Shown here: piece after piece, positions 11,700 to 23,768 of the stretch
Numbering within the stretch: the stretch's first letter is position 1
How the letters are laid out: every line of letters begins with the position of its first letter
NCBI RefSeq assembly: GCF_037975245.1
Contig: NC_092572.1
Span: 28,319,989-28,383,988, forward strand
Source: Apostichopus japonicus
Lineage: Eukaryota > Echinodermata > Holothuroidea > Aspidochirotida > Stichopodidae
DNA: 64,000 nt
Direction of reading: 5' to 3'
Made by a program: the position numbers and the translations under genes
The notes under the pieces: model-generated
What the model saw: only the letters and a program-made list of their open reading frames with translations
The model's database searches: none
What the model was told of the DNA's origin: nothing

Positions 11700-12235
11700 T
11701 TATGCTGAATGTGAGGTAAAACTGTCCTACAATTAGTGTAAAATTCTGGAAAACTGAGGTAAAACTAAAGTAAAAGCGTAGTAAATCTACGGTAAAACCA
11801 TGGTAAAATTGGGGTAAAAGAACGGTGAAGCGTGGTAAAAGTATGGTAAATTGAGGTAAAACTAAGGAAAAAGCGTGGTAAATATACGGTAAAATTGGGG
11901 TAAAAGAACGGTAAAATTGGGTAAAAGAACGGTAAAACTGTGGTAAATCTACGGTAAAACCATGGTAACCTTGGGGTAAAACCATGGTATACTGTGGTAA
12001 AAGCATGGTAAAAGTATGGTAAATTGAGGTAAAACTAAGGAAGAGCGTGGTAAATATGCGGTAAAATTGGGGTAAAAGCGACGTAAAACTATGGTAAATT
12101 TGTGGTAATTTACTGCGGTAAACCGCGGTTTACCGCGTCCATAGGGCCAAAATACCGCTGTAATGTACAACAAATTTACCGCGGTTTTACCGTGGCAAAA
12201 TTGTGGTATGTTACCGCGGTAAATTTTTTCCTGGG
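11700..12235. repeat. Right GGTAAA array with about 11-bp period
   Basis: On the + strand GGTAAAA recurs mostly every 11 bases (GGTAAAACCAT, GGTAAAATTGG, GGTAAAAGAAC and similar) over about 400 bp, then passes into the palindromic form TTACCGCGGTAAA at the end. Unlike the left array, nearly all words point the same way. Confidence 0.85.
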
Positions 12236-12236
12236 T

Positions 12237-13279
12237 ATGAACATCTATTGTAATGGTTGCGGCATTTGTGAGCATGCGCATAGGAGACTCTTATAGCCTA
12301 TATTACGTAGTAACATTAGGCCCATGTTATAGTATTGGCCGAGTTTGGTTTTAGATTGAATACGTAATGAACGCATACCCGCTGGACCGACCGAACCGCA
12401 GAGACGCGAACCAGGTTCAGATTTTTGGGACCAGTCCCATCACTAAATTCCTGGCCTTCCCTCTCCACCCCTGCCCATCAGTCCGTCTATGAACAACATG
12501 AAATAGGCCTATCTTTATAATCACCCAAATGACCTGTACCCTCCATGACAAACAATATGGTTCTTGTTCACATTATGGAGAAGCTATAAAGCCATACATA
12601 CCAGCTACTGCATTTTTTTATCTGGAAATATCGTATCATAGTGTTCAAGTTTGACAACTGCTGATCTTAAATGAACACTGCCTTACATCAAATCTATACA
12701 ATACACAAGGCTATCATATCATGCATATATGAGCTCCTTCCCTGTTATGGTTCTGGAGATATTGTACTTTTGATATATTCACATTTAGCTCTCTGCTAAC
12801 CCGATATGACCTTTGACCTCCACCACAAATATAGGGTTCGCTGAACTAGTTACGGGAAATCCGCGTGTCGAATATAAGACCTGCATACGCTACCTTCCTT
12901 GAGATTTTATGTTTACAAGATTTTCACCCTATTTCCCTCTGTTGACCTCAAATGACCTTTGACATTCATGAAGAACACGGTACAGAACGTCTACTCACCA
13001 ACGGCAAGCTACTGAAACTTCCACTCCTTGACATATTGAGTGAACATAGTTTTCAGAGTGTGATCCCTACCGACTTCATATGACCTCGGACCAATACCAA
13101 CAACAATCGCAAACCAGTTTTGCCTCAGGAAAATCTGCATACCAAATATGAAATGCACCCAGTTATGCTTCTGTAGTTAGAGCGTTTACAAGTTTCACAT
13201 ACACATACAAACTCCATCACCATCGCATAGGTTCTTCTGCCTTCGGCAAGGAATAAGACCAGAAAACGCCCATTCCGGC
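12237..13279. repeat. Unique flank then TGACCT-type dispersed repeat
   Basis: 12237-12780 shows nothing recognisable. From about 12780 the TGACCT-rich family returns: a DR1 at 12807-12819, ATGACCTTTGACATTC near 12951, and an end with ACACATACAAACTCCATCACC followed by the small hairpin GCCTTCGGCAAGG near 13240. Confidence 0.55.
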
Positions 13280-13810
13280 ATGGTTACGATGCCTAATCAT
13301 ATTATTCATGGTGTGATAATCTATACATGTTAATATACATGAAGTTATGCACACCAAAATAAAGATTATCTATTGCCTAATGCTGCAACGTATAAAGAGA
13401 GGTGTCAGGAATCGTTATCATGTTGACCATCAAACATTAATTCTCTGGTAAGGATTTTACAGTATGTAATTTTAATGCCTATTCCCTAATGCAAATTCTT
13501 TTCTGATTTTTAATTGACTGGGAGCTTTACATGAGATTGTGATATATTTTGACAAGGTACAAGTTATCTGGTATAAATTACAACACAAATTGCCAGTCTG
13601 AGATCAATTGAGTAACTTTTTGACCCCTTGAGCCAATCTTGCTACCATTTGAGATAACCTATTGACCGTTTCAAGCTGAGAGGGTGAAACTGGAAAAGGG
13701 ACTAGTTGAGTGTGCTTAAAAAAGTACTACATATCAACTTTCCTTGAACATTTCTGGATGAGTGTATGTTCTTTTAAAGACTTAACTGAACTGAATTTGC
13801 CCAAATCATG
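13280..13810. repeat. Dispersed repeat family F2, copy 1
   Basis: Matches 37.41-38.23 kb (copy 2) and, for its first part, 63.79-64.0 kb (copy 3). Shared phrases include GCACACCAAAATAAAG, CTAATGCTGCAACGTATAAA, GTTATCATGTTGAC, GGATTTTACAGTATGTAAT and CAACTTTCCTTGAAC. No coding capacity. Confidence 0.75.
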
Positions 13811-13914
13811 TTCACCAAAAGAAGACCATACCATTGGAGAATGGACAGATTTATTGTAGCTTGCAGCCTGTGGTTGATGAGCTATCGTTTTTTTAAAGCT
13901 GTTTTTTTTTTTTA

Positions 13915-14795
13915 ATATTTCCCATTAAGCCCACCAAATCATGAATATTCATGAGGTCAAATACTTTTTAATAAAAAGTCGCCCAGGAAAAACCTAGGCA
14001 CGAAAACCAAACTACCAAACTACTGATCCGCTCTCAGCCCCAGTCCCCTTGCATCGGGACTGTGACTGTGTGATCATCGTCGGGTGTGCATACACCATTC
14101 CCCTCGAGGTCAAATATGTTTTGCAAAGAGCATATACTTATCATCATACCAAGTATAAACTAAATCGGACATACTGTTGAAGAGATATTGACATTTTAAG
14201 AATTATATGTTAAGCCCTACCCACTCTTAATAAACATGAGATGGTAACCACAAACAACATGGCACATTTAACATTTGCACATCATGTAGCATCTACCAAG
14301 TGACGCAGTATGACTGATTCAAATTGTTAGTCTGGATATATTGTGTTTACAAACTTTTCACTGTGCTAACACTCTAGACACGCCAATTTATGAAAAATGA
14401 TAAGAATGAATTTCTTGATTATATGACCATGTACCTTTCATCAACTGACATCACCATACCAAGTATGAACTGAATCGGACATACGGTTGCAGAGATATTG
14501 ACATCATAAGAATGTTACGTTTAGCCACACGCACTTATAAATATACACGGGATGGTAACCACAAACCATAGGGAAAATCTACCCATCAAGGGACATTTAC
14601 CTACGACGCATGACATTGACTCAACTTGTGCTCCCTGGACACTTCTATGCTTCGACTTTTTCGTTTCTATGTTTCTACTTTTTGCACGTGTTACACATAC
14701 ATACACATTTCATGTACTAGCGCGCATGGCAAAAGTGCTGTGCTGTCATATATTTCACTTAGGGCTATACTGCATTCCGGTGCGTGGCAGAGTTG
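13915..14795. repeat. Dispersed repeat family F1, two adjoining copies
   Basis: Copy a (about 14095-14365) and copy b (about 14415-14790) share CATACCAAGTAT, AACT(A/G)AATCGGACATAC, GAGATATTGACAT and GATGGTAACCACAAAC. A third copy is at 39.89-40.24 kb. It seems related to the TGACCT-rich repeats, sharing a CATGAATATTCATGAGGTCA start. The 87-codon open frame at 14552-14815 lies within the repeat and has no motif. Confidence 0.7.
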
Positions 14796-15060
14796 ATAAA
14801 GGCGGTGGCATTTGAAGCAATGAGGCTTAGCAATCGGGGGGTTCGGGGTTCGATCCCCGGCCGGTTCATAGTAAGGAGGGGTTTTAATCCAAGAGCAATG
14901 ACTCTAACTTGAAAACAATTCGAAACTTTGAGTTAAAGTGTTGAATTGGAAACCTGTAGTCCATAAGCCCTTGCGGGCTTCTTCCATATTCGTGGTCGCT
15001 AAAACAATGGAGTTCTTCTAACTCCATGCTTAAACGTCGTCAAATAACTGCATGATTATG
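14795..15060 (+). mobile_element. tRNA-derived SINE candidate
   Basis: GGTTCGATCCC at 14847-14857 is a perfect Pol III B-box, and CGGGGTTCGATCCCCG forms a tRNA T-arm. Upstream GGCTTAGCAATC resembles an anticodon arm, and GGTGGCATTTGAAGCAATG could be a decayed A-box. The downstream body holds the hairpin AAGCCC-TTGC-GGGCTT near 14967-14982. No 3' poly-A or clear target duplication seen, so ends are approximate. A decayed tRNA pseudogene is the alternative. Confidence 0.5.
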
Positions 15061-15249
15061 ATTATATCGAAGCCGAGATCAGAGTTGAGGCTGCTGCACG
15101 CGCGATGGAGAGCGTGAGAAGAGAGATGATCAAGAGAACGGTCGTGGGGTGATTTTACAACATATAACTCCCACGCAAGGCTTCATTGGCATGTCGTTTT
15201 GTTTTAATAAAGGAAATAATAAAAGTTCAGTTTTGTTTGTCTTCATTTG

Positions 15250-15675
15250 CTATATAAGGCCAGGGTCATCTCAATAAGACCCTCGCCAGCCAGGTTAGTC
15301 CTCGACGCCTAACGTTACCAACGCTAGACCAAATATTTCTTGATCGAAGATGACTAGGTAGCCTGGGCTATACTATAACGTTATAAAAGTAAGGCCTTTA
15401 ACCAGACTTAATCTGCTATTTAAGGCCAGGGTCATTTCTTGATCGAACATGACTATGCAGCCTCGGCTATACTATAAAGTTATAAAAGTAAGGCCTATAA
15501 CCAGACTTCTTCTGCTATTTAAGGCCAGGGTCATCTCGATAAGACTGTCGCTAGCCAGGTTAGGCCTCGACGCCTAACGTTACCAACGCTGGACCAAATA
15601 TTGCTTGATCGAAGATGACTAGGTAGCCTGGGCTATACTATAACGTTATACAAGTAAGGCCTATAAACAGGCTAT
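15250..15675. repeat. Triplication, about 160-bp unit, middle copy internally deleted
   Basis: The phrase TAAGGCCAGGGTCAT starts units near 15255, 15420 and 15518. Units end with GCTATACTATAA(C/A)GTTATA(A/C)AAGTAAGGCC. Copies 1 and 3 carry a central CTCGACGCCTAACGTTACC segment that copy 2 lacks entirely. Confidence 0.85.
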
Positions 15676-18600
15676 ATGATACCAAAGCATACCCTATACG
15701 CACACATTTAGTTACATTTCAATATTCACTAGGTTACTGTTTGATTGACCTTGTGGAGGCCGTTGTAACTAAGTTGTAACTTGTGGTATTCCATAGCTGA
15801 CAAATGTTAAATTAGGAGAAGGGTTCCGAAAAGTGTTGTTGGTGTATTGGGACATGTCCCACACCCGGGGATGGCGCGAACTTAAAGCAAGCTAAAGCTA
15901 GGTCGCAACACTTCATGCTAGTCAACATTTTTGGTCTGGGACAAGTGACCTGAAATCAAACCCTAACTTCAGCCATTGGACTGTAGGATATAGTCAGTAT
16001 TTCTGTCTGAAGACAACCTAGTTCTAGCAATAAGACTGCGGCCTGTTTATAACTGTTAGTATAGAACTAACAGCTACCTAAAGTTAGGCCTGTAGGTCTT
16101 GCCAGATAACGTTATTAAATCCTGTTTTCTATGTTGGCATATCAGTTTCATTGTTAGCCCCTATATCAGTACCCCAATGTGTTATCTAAGAATATTGAGG
16201 CACTGAATATACGTATATACTAGGGCCTGTTTTAGGGGAATCGCGCACCAGTTCCCTACACGCTCCACTTACTCAATCCATGCCCCACCCCCTCCTTCTC
16301 TCCAGTAGGTCCCTTTTTGGTATGTTAAACAAAACATGATAATTCAAAACTTAAAAATTAATTTACACCTAAATCCCCGGTATGGCGTCCCCTCAGCATA
16401 CATCGGCTACGGCTCACAGCAGAATGCCCTAACAGGTCTTCACTTACCTGTGTAAAACAATGATAAAAGCAAAGCTTACAGAAAAACGTCAAGTCCTCTC
16501 TTTACTCCTACGAAGTGATTTCATTGAAAAACAATTTTAATTTACCTTCTTTTTCTTAGGGAAAGGGGGGCTACTTAAACATGAGATCTCAAATAAAGAC
16601 TTACAAGGCCTGGGAAGGCCTGCGACTTACAAGATCTGAAAAATGCCATTTCCTGCAATTTAGGAGGTATTTTTGGCAAACAACTTCGGGGCTACGCTAC
16701 AGCTGGCGGCGCTCTGCTTCGATAGTGTCATGATAATCATTACAGTACCCATCAATCTAAGCGGACCATGATGATCCCTTTTGGTAAATGGCCCATCCAC
16801 TAAACATTTATATCAAAAGGCCCTCGTATATACGCCAATCAAGGTACCGCCATAAAACATTTGGACATGTTTATCGATGTTCCTCAACTGCTCCTTAGGG
16901 GTTCTACCCAGGCTGCGGCATTTGACTGTGTTGCAATATAGCAGTATTAATATTAAATGCATTCCTTCCCTATAACTACATGTCTTCTAATGAACGAAAT
17001 AAAAGTCTAGTAACAGATGAAAATCCCTAATACTTTGGAACCTGCATGATTTACTAAGTCGTCTCTATTACAAAAATAATGAGGATCAAATAGAATTTAA
17101 AAACGTCACCATTCATGTTAATGGTAAACAATCAATATGGGTGTGTCTTTGCTCAATCGACAATCTCGTTAAAATAATTTTTTAGCGGATTCCTTGAAAT
17201 TCTTGTTAATAAAATGCATAAATACGTTACTTTAGTCGAGTTATACAAAAGATGAAAAGAGGAATTCTTTTCTTTCTCTCGTTTTTCTTTAATCTCCCAT
17301 CATCCATTCAATTTGTCTTCTTTCAGTGCATACAATGATGTTGTGTAATCGTCTTGAGGACTAAACACTATTCAAAGTAATGACAATATTAGAACATGAC
17401 TCAAACGAGACCTACACACCCAAGAGCAATTCACATAAACAATAATCATAGATTAAGGCCAAGTTTCCATACACTTGAAAATGTAATTTAAAACGACACT
17501 GACTGCAATGTTTCAAGGCGTGGTCAGTGCTGAAGCACCCAGAAATACCAAATATTAAACTTAAGTTTGAATACTCATGTAACCGCCCTGAAAAATTGTG
17601 TGCAAAATCTGAAAAAAAATCCCAATTCAGTTATAATTTTGCAACATATAACTCAGGTCGATGCTCCTGACATTCCCATATATTACATTTTCTGGTACCT
17701 ATGCTTTCCTTCAAAGAACAATGTTTATTTAAATGAGTGGTAGCAAATACTACGCAAACATTGTAGCTAACATACCTGAAAGGAGACTTTACACATAACA
17801 TTGGTATACTCTGTCCTGGTGCAAGAATATCTGTTGAAAATGGGAACCAGTTTGATAAAATGTCTTCTGTTTATTTTGCTTTTTTTGTATCTGAGCAATT
17901 GAAAAATATTTGTTGCACCATACTAAACTTTCTTAATACTAGTATGAAATAATTATGATTACAAGTATTGGATAATGCAAAATATTACTAACTTTTAATT
18001 CAGATAAGAAAGCATAACTTGGCAATTTGGTTATATTATATTAACTCTGATAAGTAACAACCAAAAATATTGCGCAGGGTTGTGTCACAAACAACATGGC
18101 AGTAAAAGTATTTCTCAACCATCTGTTAAACCAGCAACTCTCCATAGTTTTCTCACGTTTGCCGGTTCAACTAAATGAAAACTTAGAATTATATTTCTTG
18201 GCAGTTTACATATATTAGAGCTCTTCCCTCAAACTCCCGACTGTCTATTTGTCAAACTGTACAACCGTTGGGAGATTGCTAAGACAACACCAGCTTCATT
18301 GTTGGGTTTCATACCAACAGCCCTCATGCAGGGCTTCAATGGCTCATAACATACAGTAGCAGTCTAACACTTTTTGAGTTATGTACTCACAGAATAGTGT
18401 TTAAATAATTACAAACTGTGCGTTTATGCCTTTGACCTCTTTGTGCTAATTACCCATCAACAACTCAAAAATGTGTCAAGATTATATTATAATTGTATTC
18501 CGTACCTAAAGAATACATTACACCTATAAACTTAACCAAGCTTTGTGACTACACCATCTTGCATAGCTGTGTTTTGCACCTCTCAAGACTTTAACAAATC

Positions 18601-18812
18601 ATAAAACATCAAATTATTCCACCCCACACCCTGTTCTTCAAATTATCACAGAACAAACGCCAAATTCATACATGCCTTTAACAAACAATCACCAAGTAAT
18701 TAAAATTGTTTTTATAATCTATGCTCATCCTGCTAATGTCCTTCTTCAAAGCGCTTTACAGTAACAGCAGTATGATTATATCCTGTCTCTATCAGAAAAA
18801 GGTGACGAATTG
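15676..18812. other. No gene seen
   Basis: Long non-coding stretch. I find no exon with good borders, no RNA gene and no clear repeat. The perfect palindrome GGGACATGTCCC at 15849-15860 is the only motif noted. A remote intron or intergenic DNA is equally possible. Confidence 0.45.
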
Positions 18813-19060
18813 TTCATACTGTCAGTACGAGTGTTTTGAGGCATGATATGGTAGGACAGTATAGAGTGGTACTAGCATTATAATCAGATAAAGGCTAGGA
18901 ACTGTCTATACTGTCAGTACGAGCGCATTGAAGCATGATATGGTAGAACAGTATAGAGTGCCAGGTACTAGCATTAGAATCAAATATAGGTTACAAACTT
19001 TTCATTCTGTCAGTACAAGGTTTTAAAGTATCACATCGGTGTACAATATAGAATGGTATC
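18813..19060. repeat. Three tandem copies, 92-96 bp
   Basis: CTGTCAGTAC recurs at about 18819, 18911 and 19007. Each is followed by GCATGATATGGTAG or a decayed version, then ACAGTATAGAGTGG and TACTAGCATTA. The third copy is the most diverged. Confidence 0.8.
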
Positions 19061-22000
19061 AGAACAAGAAAGTTATCCCCACTGGCTTGAAACAGTAGAT
19101 GAAGCATATATGTAGTTCAAAATTAAACTAACCATACGAACATGCATAATCACATCATACAAAATAAAATATCTAAATTGCTCACCTTTATCTAAAAAGA
19201 TCATGGAAAATATTCTGGTATACCACATACACGTATGTTAGCAACGTTATGTAATTTAGAAGAGAGTGATTGACTTTGAGAGTTGGAGACTCAGGTTGTC
19301 TCCCTGTCCACCAACCACCAACCGCTGCAAATCTGTTACAATCTTTCCATTCAAGGCAGTTGATTATGTTTCTTAAATTCTTTTTCTTCAAATTTTCAGC
19401 ATCCTAAAACTTGCTAGTAATAACTTTTGAAACTTTCCATTTATTTCCTGAATCTCCAATTCCCAGACATTGAGTAGTGGTATTAAATACAAAAATCAAA
19501 TGTCTCAATGAGAAACATAATTGTTGAAGTTGGTACATGATTAACCATTGTTTCACTTTCTTGCATATTTGGGGCCAGTGCTGATGATCTTTAACTAAGA
19601 TTTATGAAAAGTTTGTAAAATGTCTTGGAGCATTACATTTGAGTTCAACACACTCAAACCAAAAACATGTAGCAATATATGTATTCACATTCTGCTTTCC
19701 CAAACAGTACTGTGCCAAAATAAACAGCCATATGACTGCTATGATCTCAAGTCAGTCGCACCAGGGAGTCGTTATGGAACGACTCCCTGGTTGGACACAA
19801 CAATTCCACAAACATCCTTTACTACACAATACAGTCAACGTGCATCGATCTGAATTCTGAAATAAAGACCTACTAAAATAATCCATTATGTCATAAATAA
19901 ATGTCAACATAAGGTCTAAGAAGATATTTCATATAGGATATGCAAAGAACAAAAGAGTTTGACTCCACAGCTAACCCCACCCTAGAAATGAAAGATACAT
20001 ATACAAATATACATTGCATTTCAAGGTGTTGAAAAACTTACTTCAACAACGTACTTGGATTTTTTGACGAGAAACTAACTGATTAAAAAGGTGCAATGTA
20101 AAAGACAATGTATAGAGAAAGGCTTATACAGTAAATAACATTTCTGAAAATGTCTGTTCCATTGTTATTTAAGCTGATGACAATACTTGGTTACATAGAT
20201 GTAGAGTCTTTCCGATCAACTGTAATATCTTGCTTCTTCCTTGTCAAAAGTGTATGATTTAATGATGGTTAGTTTTGTAGCTCTCCAACAAAACCAATTG
20301 CAATTAATTCATACTAGGTATCTCCCTTTAATATTGTAAAAAAATAAATTATGATAAAGGTCTTAATTGGCAACATTTCAATCTTTAAACATGATGAGTT
20401 CAACCTGGTTAGCCCTCGCTTGGTTTATACCCTGAAAAAACGGTGATTTTCTGGGTATCACATGATCTACGAAGTATCCAAAGCTGTCTTAGCTAATGAA
20501 GCAGCTGTAGCAGGAATAAACACAATTCACCAAGGAGCTTGAGGGGTAAGGTAAGAGAGATTTCAACTTCAAGGACTTTCAAGTCCAAGAAAAGAGGTTT
20601 TCCATTTGCCTACTTTCCCGTTCTCGAGATGCTGTGCAAAATATGTATATAATAGATATTGTCTGTATAAACTATAAAGCCTCCAGGCAAGCATTAGTAC
20701 ATCGTTACTTGCTTTCACTTCATGGCAGCAAATCTTAAGGTATAGTTATTCATATTGCAGAGGTTTGCAAAACATTGTATTTTGATTAGAACGTGCTGGG
20801 AATGCTGACAGACAGTTTATAATCTCTATCTCCAAGTAAGGCAATCTATTAACCTTATTCTCGAACTGCCCTTACCATCCGGAATCCATCAGAAAACCAT
20901 CCATCAGAAATCCATCCGGAAACTCTCCACACAAATCACACACTTTTTTTTACACAACTCTATATTTGTCTTAATGAGCAAACTTGACATTGAAAATTAA
21001 TTTGCTTTTAGTCCATTCCTGGACATCAAATAACTTCTGAAGACAGGAAACATTACATGTCTCCTTCCCTAACATCACTTAACCCAACTATATTCCATCT
21101 AATTCCTCCTTTTTGTACACACTAAGTACACTGTGGACATTATATGACAGGGCATCATTGTGACTTAACCTACCAAGGTCCCAATACACCTGACCATACA
21201 TGAATCCATCCTACACCCATGTAGTCTTATCATCCTACACCTCCAGTGGCAAGTCTGCATCTTGCTTAGATGTTACCACTTGACTCCACTTAAATCTCAA
21301 TAAAGAACACAAATTGTCATTTCTAACCTGACAGCAAAGCTTCCTGACCCAACATCCTCATGTAATGATCAACCTCATAACTAAGGAATGCTCCTTACAA
21401 ATTGTTAATGGGGCTCTTCAGCTACACCCAAAACCAACAGAGGGCACTGACACATCAAACCTATCTAGTTCAATCCAGTTAACTTGACAATCTGCACGAT
21501 CTTTGTCTCAGATCATAAAGGTACTGCGAGTTTAATCATAGTAGTAAACACAATTTCGATGTGGTAACATGCTTTGTAAGTATTAAAGTCAAACTTTTGT
21601 TTTGTTTTACACACTTTAACCTGTTCTTACTAAAGCAATTTTTGTTCGTCCAAGCGGACCCTTAACAAGACAATCACCCAGTGTATATGTACGCCAATAA
21701 ATCCAGCATATTAGATTGGTTATGATTGCTTTCAAAGATGTGTATTAACAGTATAGATAACATCCACTAAGACTTATGACACCAACCGTTGTAATTGCTG
21801 ACGATCCACATTAAATACACTCAACCTCTACACAGTATTGCAACCTGTTGTCCACTTAAAGCAGCTTTTGTATTTCTATTTGCTTTCCCACCCTTTTGAC
21901 ATTTCCGTCAAGTTTTTTACATGAATTCATCACAAAACAGCAAACTAAGATATTAGCCAAGTTTAATTCCCTGCCAAGAGCATTCATTGGCAAGTAATTA

Positions 22001-22486
22001 TGGACTTCTGCAGATAACGAGTAGAGTATCCTCAGACAAATTCCTCATTTAAAATTATAAGTTAGATTTGAATAGATAAGCTAGTTATGTATGTCGTTAT
22101 GCCAATGAGGCTGAGAAAATCACAGAAAAGGATGCAAAGAGCTGCTTTAAGTACAAGACATAATACAAATGTGAACTTGCTCTGGATTACAAGATAATCA
22201 CAAGGTCATGAATAATCATCAGATGATCAGTGTCTTCAAAACATACCAAAGTAAATCCATTCATAAAATAACATCTTACAATACTCTGAAAGACATCAGC
22301 TTAAGTCCCTCCCTGTGAAAGTGAAGCAAAACCTAGCTGAAACAGGTGCATCTTCCGGCATTTGTAAGTGCTTCAAACAGTGCCACGTTTTTCAGCTCGA
22401 GAGAGATTCATGTTGGCTGTTGGCTACACCTGAGGTCATTCTCTATTATCAAGTGTCAAAGTTCAAACAATTACCCAGATAAGATG
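19061..22486. other. No coding sequence; possible 3' UTR of the DHHC gene
   Basis: No exon found. The part next to 22487 is in the position of the 3' UTR of the minus-strand palmitoyltransferase gene, but I could not fix a poly-A site. A perfect hairpin lies at 19761-19790 (separate entry). Short open frames at 19188-19391 and 19620-19860 lack motifs. Confidence 0.4.
19761..19790. repeat. Perfect 13-bp stem, 4-base loop hairpin
   Basis: CCAGGGAGTCGTT, loop ATGG, then AACGACTCCCTGG. The stem is perfect and GC-rich in an AT-rich setting. Not a histone stem-loop (which has a 6-bp stem). Too short a stem for a typical animal microRNA precursor. Function unknown. Confidence 0.8.
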
Positions 22487-22563
22487 TCATACATCATATC
22501 CAGGTGGTGTCAGTAAAGGGTATGTGGTGGTACGGCAAGGTAACAACCAACAGTAAATAGGAC
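22487..22563 (-). CDS. Last coding exon, DHHC palmitoyltransferase (ZDHHC21-like)
   Basis: On the minus strand a strong acceptor (TGTTTTCTTTCAG) precedes GTCCTATTTAC. Spliced in phase 1 to the exon at 23769-23883, the frame stays open for 25 codons and ends in TGA (22489-22487). The joined C-terminus reads EVFGKGPIYCWLLPCR and ends PPGYDV. Known of the family: many DHHC S-acyltransferases carry a VFG motif then W-(L/F)-(L/I)-P in their C-terminal tail, and ZDHHC21 ends soon after a WFIPFR segment, with a final V. The fit in order, spacing and length is good. The protein would attach palmitate to cysteines of membrane proteins. The catalytic DHHC exon was not found in the window. Confidence 0.55.
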
Positions 22564-23768
22564 CTGAAAGAAAACAGGATACCATAACATATAAACAGAA
22601 TGACAGTTTCAAGCTCGGGGTAGAAAGGCAAGGAAGGCATCAGACAGGTGGGTGACAAACCGGTTGAACACCGAAGAGTAGTCAGCCCTTAGACTAATAG
22701 GGGCTGTGATTGTAGTAAAGCGTGAAGACTTGCAAAATCTTTGCATGGAAACGTTTCCTCCTGGTCCACCAATCCTACCACACACAACAATAATTTAGAC
22801 GTCTTGACTTACTGTGACACTAGTGTGCAATGAAGGCAGGGGTGTGGAGAGAGAAAGGGGACAAATATGCAGGCATCTGACAAAACATTTATTATGTAAA
22901 ATGGGAAAGAAGTGTTCTCGTTTTCAAATATTTAATGCAGTTGTTTGCTTTTATTTTGAAAATGATTACTGTCTGTAATGTACATTTGTTTTTCAAATGC
23001 CAAAACGTTTCTTAAATACTGAAGCTCTTAAAAAGGTCTAATGTTGCAACTGGTTTCAGTGAAACACTGTTAAGAATCTTTGGAAATCCGAAAAGAAACC
23101 AAAGAGAAATTAAAAGGTTTCAGGTCCTAGTGGCATTATGATGACATCACAGATTTACAAAGTGAAAGCTCCCAGACACAACCTATAAACTAGGATATCT
23201 CCCAAATATCTTCTGTTTGAGTTGTTCTTTACAAAGATGACTTTCATACCAGCCCAAGATGATGATTGTGTTTGTGTCCTCTTTCAGACATTGAAGGAGA
23301 AGACTTTAAACCTATGATGTCTCACAGATAATTCCTGTTTGAGTTGTTCTTCCCAAGGACGACTGTCATGTCAGCCAAAGATGATGGTTAGTTTTGTGTC
23401 CCCTTTAAGGACATTGAAGTAGATGACTTTAAACCTATGATGTCTCCAAGATATTTCCTGTTTGAGTTGTTCTTCCCAAAGATGACTTTCATATCAGTCA
23501 AAGATTACGGTTGTGTTTGTGTCCCCTTTAATGACATTGTAGGACTGCTTCAACACTCCAAGTTCATAAATCATGACATACTTGCACCTTAAGAACTACA
23601 AGGTTTATAGAGTAATTCAGACTAGTCTAAGATCAAACATCACATCGTCTTGAGTTTCTCCCTGGAGTCCTAATGATATGATATGACTGATCTTCTAATA
23701 TTATTAGAGAATCTCGCTACATCCTCACATATTAAACTACTTAAAGCAAGTCCAGGTACAAGCCTTAC
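22564..23768 (-). other. Intron of the DHHC-like gene
   Basis: Runs from donor GTAAGG (23768-23763, minus sense) to acceptor CAG at 22566-22564. It contains the 122-bp tandem repeat listed separately. No other coding signal. Confidence 0.5.
23190..23540. repeat. Three tandem copies, about 122 bp
   Basis: GTTTGAGTTGTTC recurs at about 23215, 23337 and 23460. Shared text includes AAGATGACTTTCAT, GTGTCC(C/T)CTTT and GACTTTAAACCTATGATGTCTC. It lies wholly inside the predicted intron. Confidence 0.85.

Larger units (their letters stand above)
10173..12236. mobile_element. Non-autonomous element with GGTAAA arrays at both ends
   Basis: The ends form an imperfect inverted repeat: ACCCAGCCAAAAATGTACC on the left and, reversed, ACCCAGGAAAAAATTTACC on the right (about 12218-12236). 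Just inside each end is a tandem array (separate entries), around a roughly 800-bp unique core at 10.9-11.7 kb without genes. The open frames reported in the arrays are products of the repeat. No transposase seen, so if mobile it is driven in trans. No convincing target-site duplication. Confidence 0.6.

Noticed and set aside
11689-12281. Overlapping 105- and 110-codon minus frames rich in F, Y, L and P
   Set aside because: They translate the GGTAAA array; the apparent peptide repeats are the DNA repeat read in frame.
14552-14815. 87-codon + frame
   Set aside because: Lies in a dispersed repeat copy and is not conserved in the other copy at 39.9-40.2 kb.
15849-15860. GGGACATGTCCC, a match to a p53 decamer half-site
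   Set aside because: A single decamer is expected by chance; a response element needs two close together.
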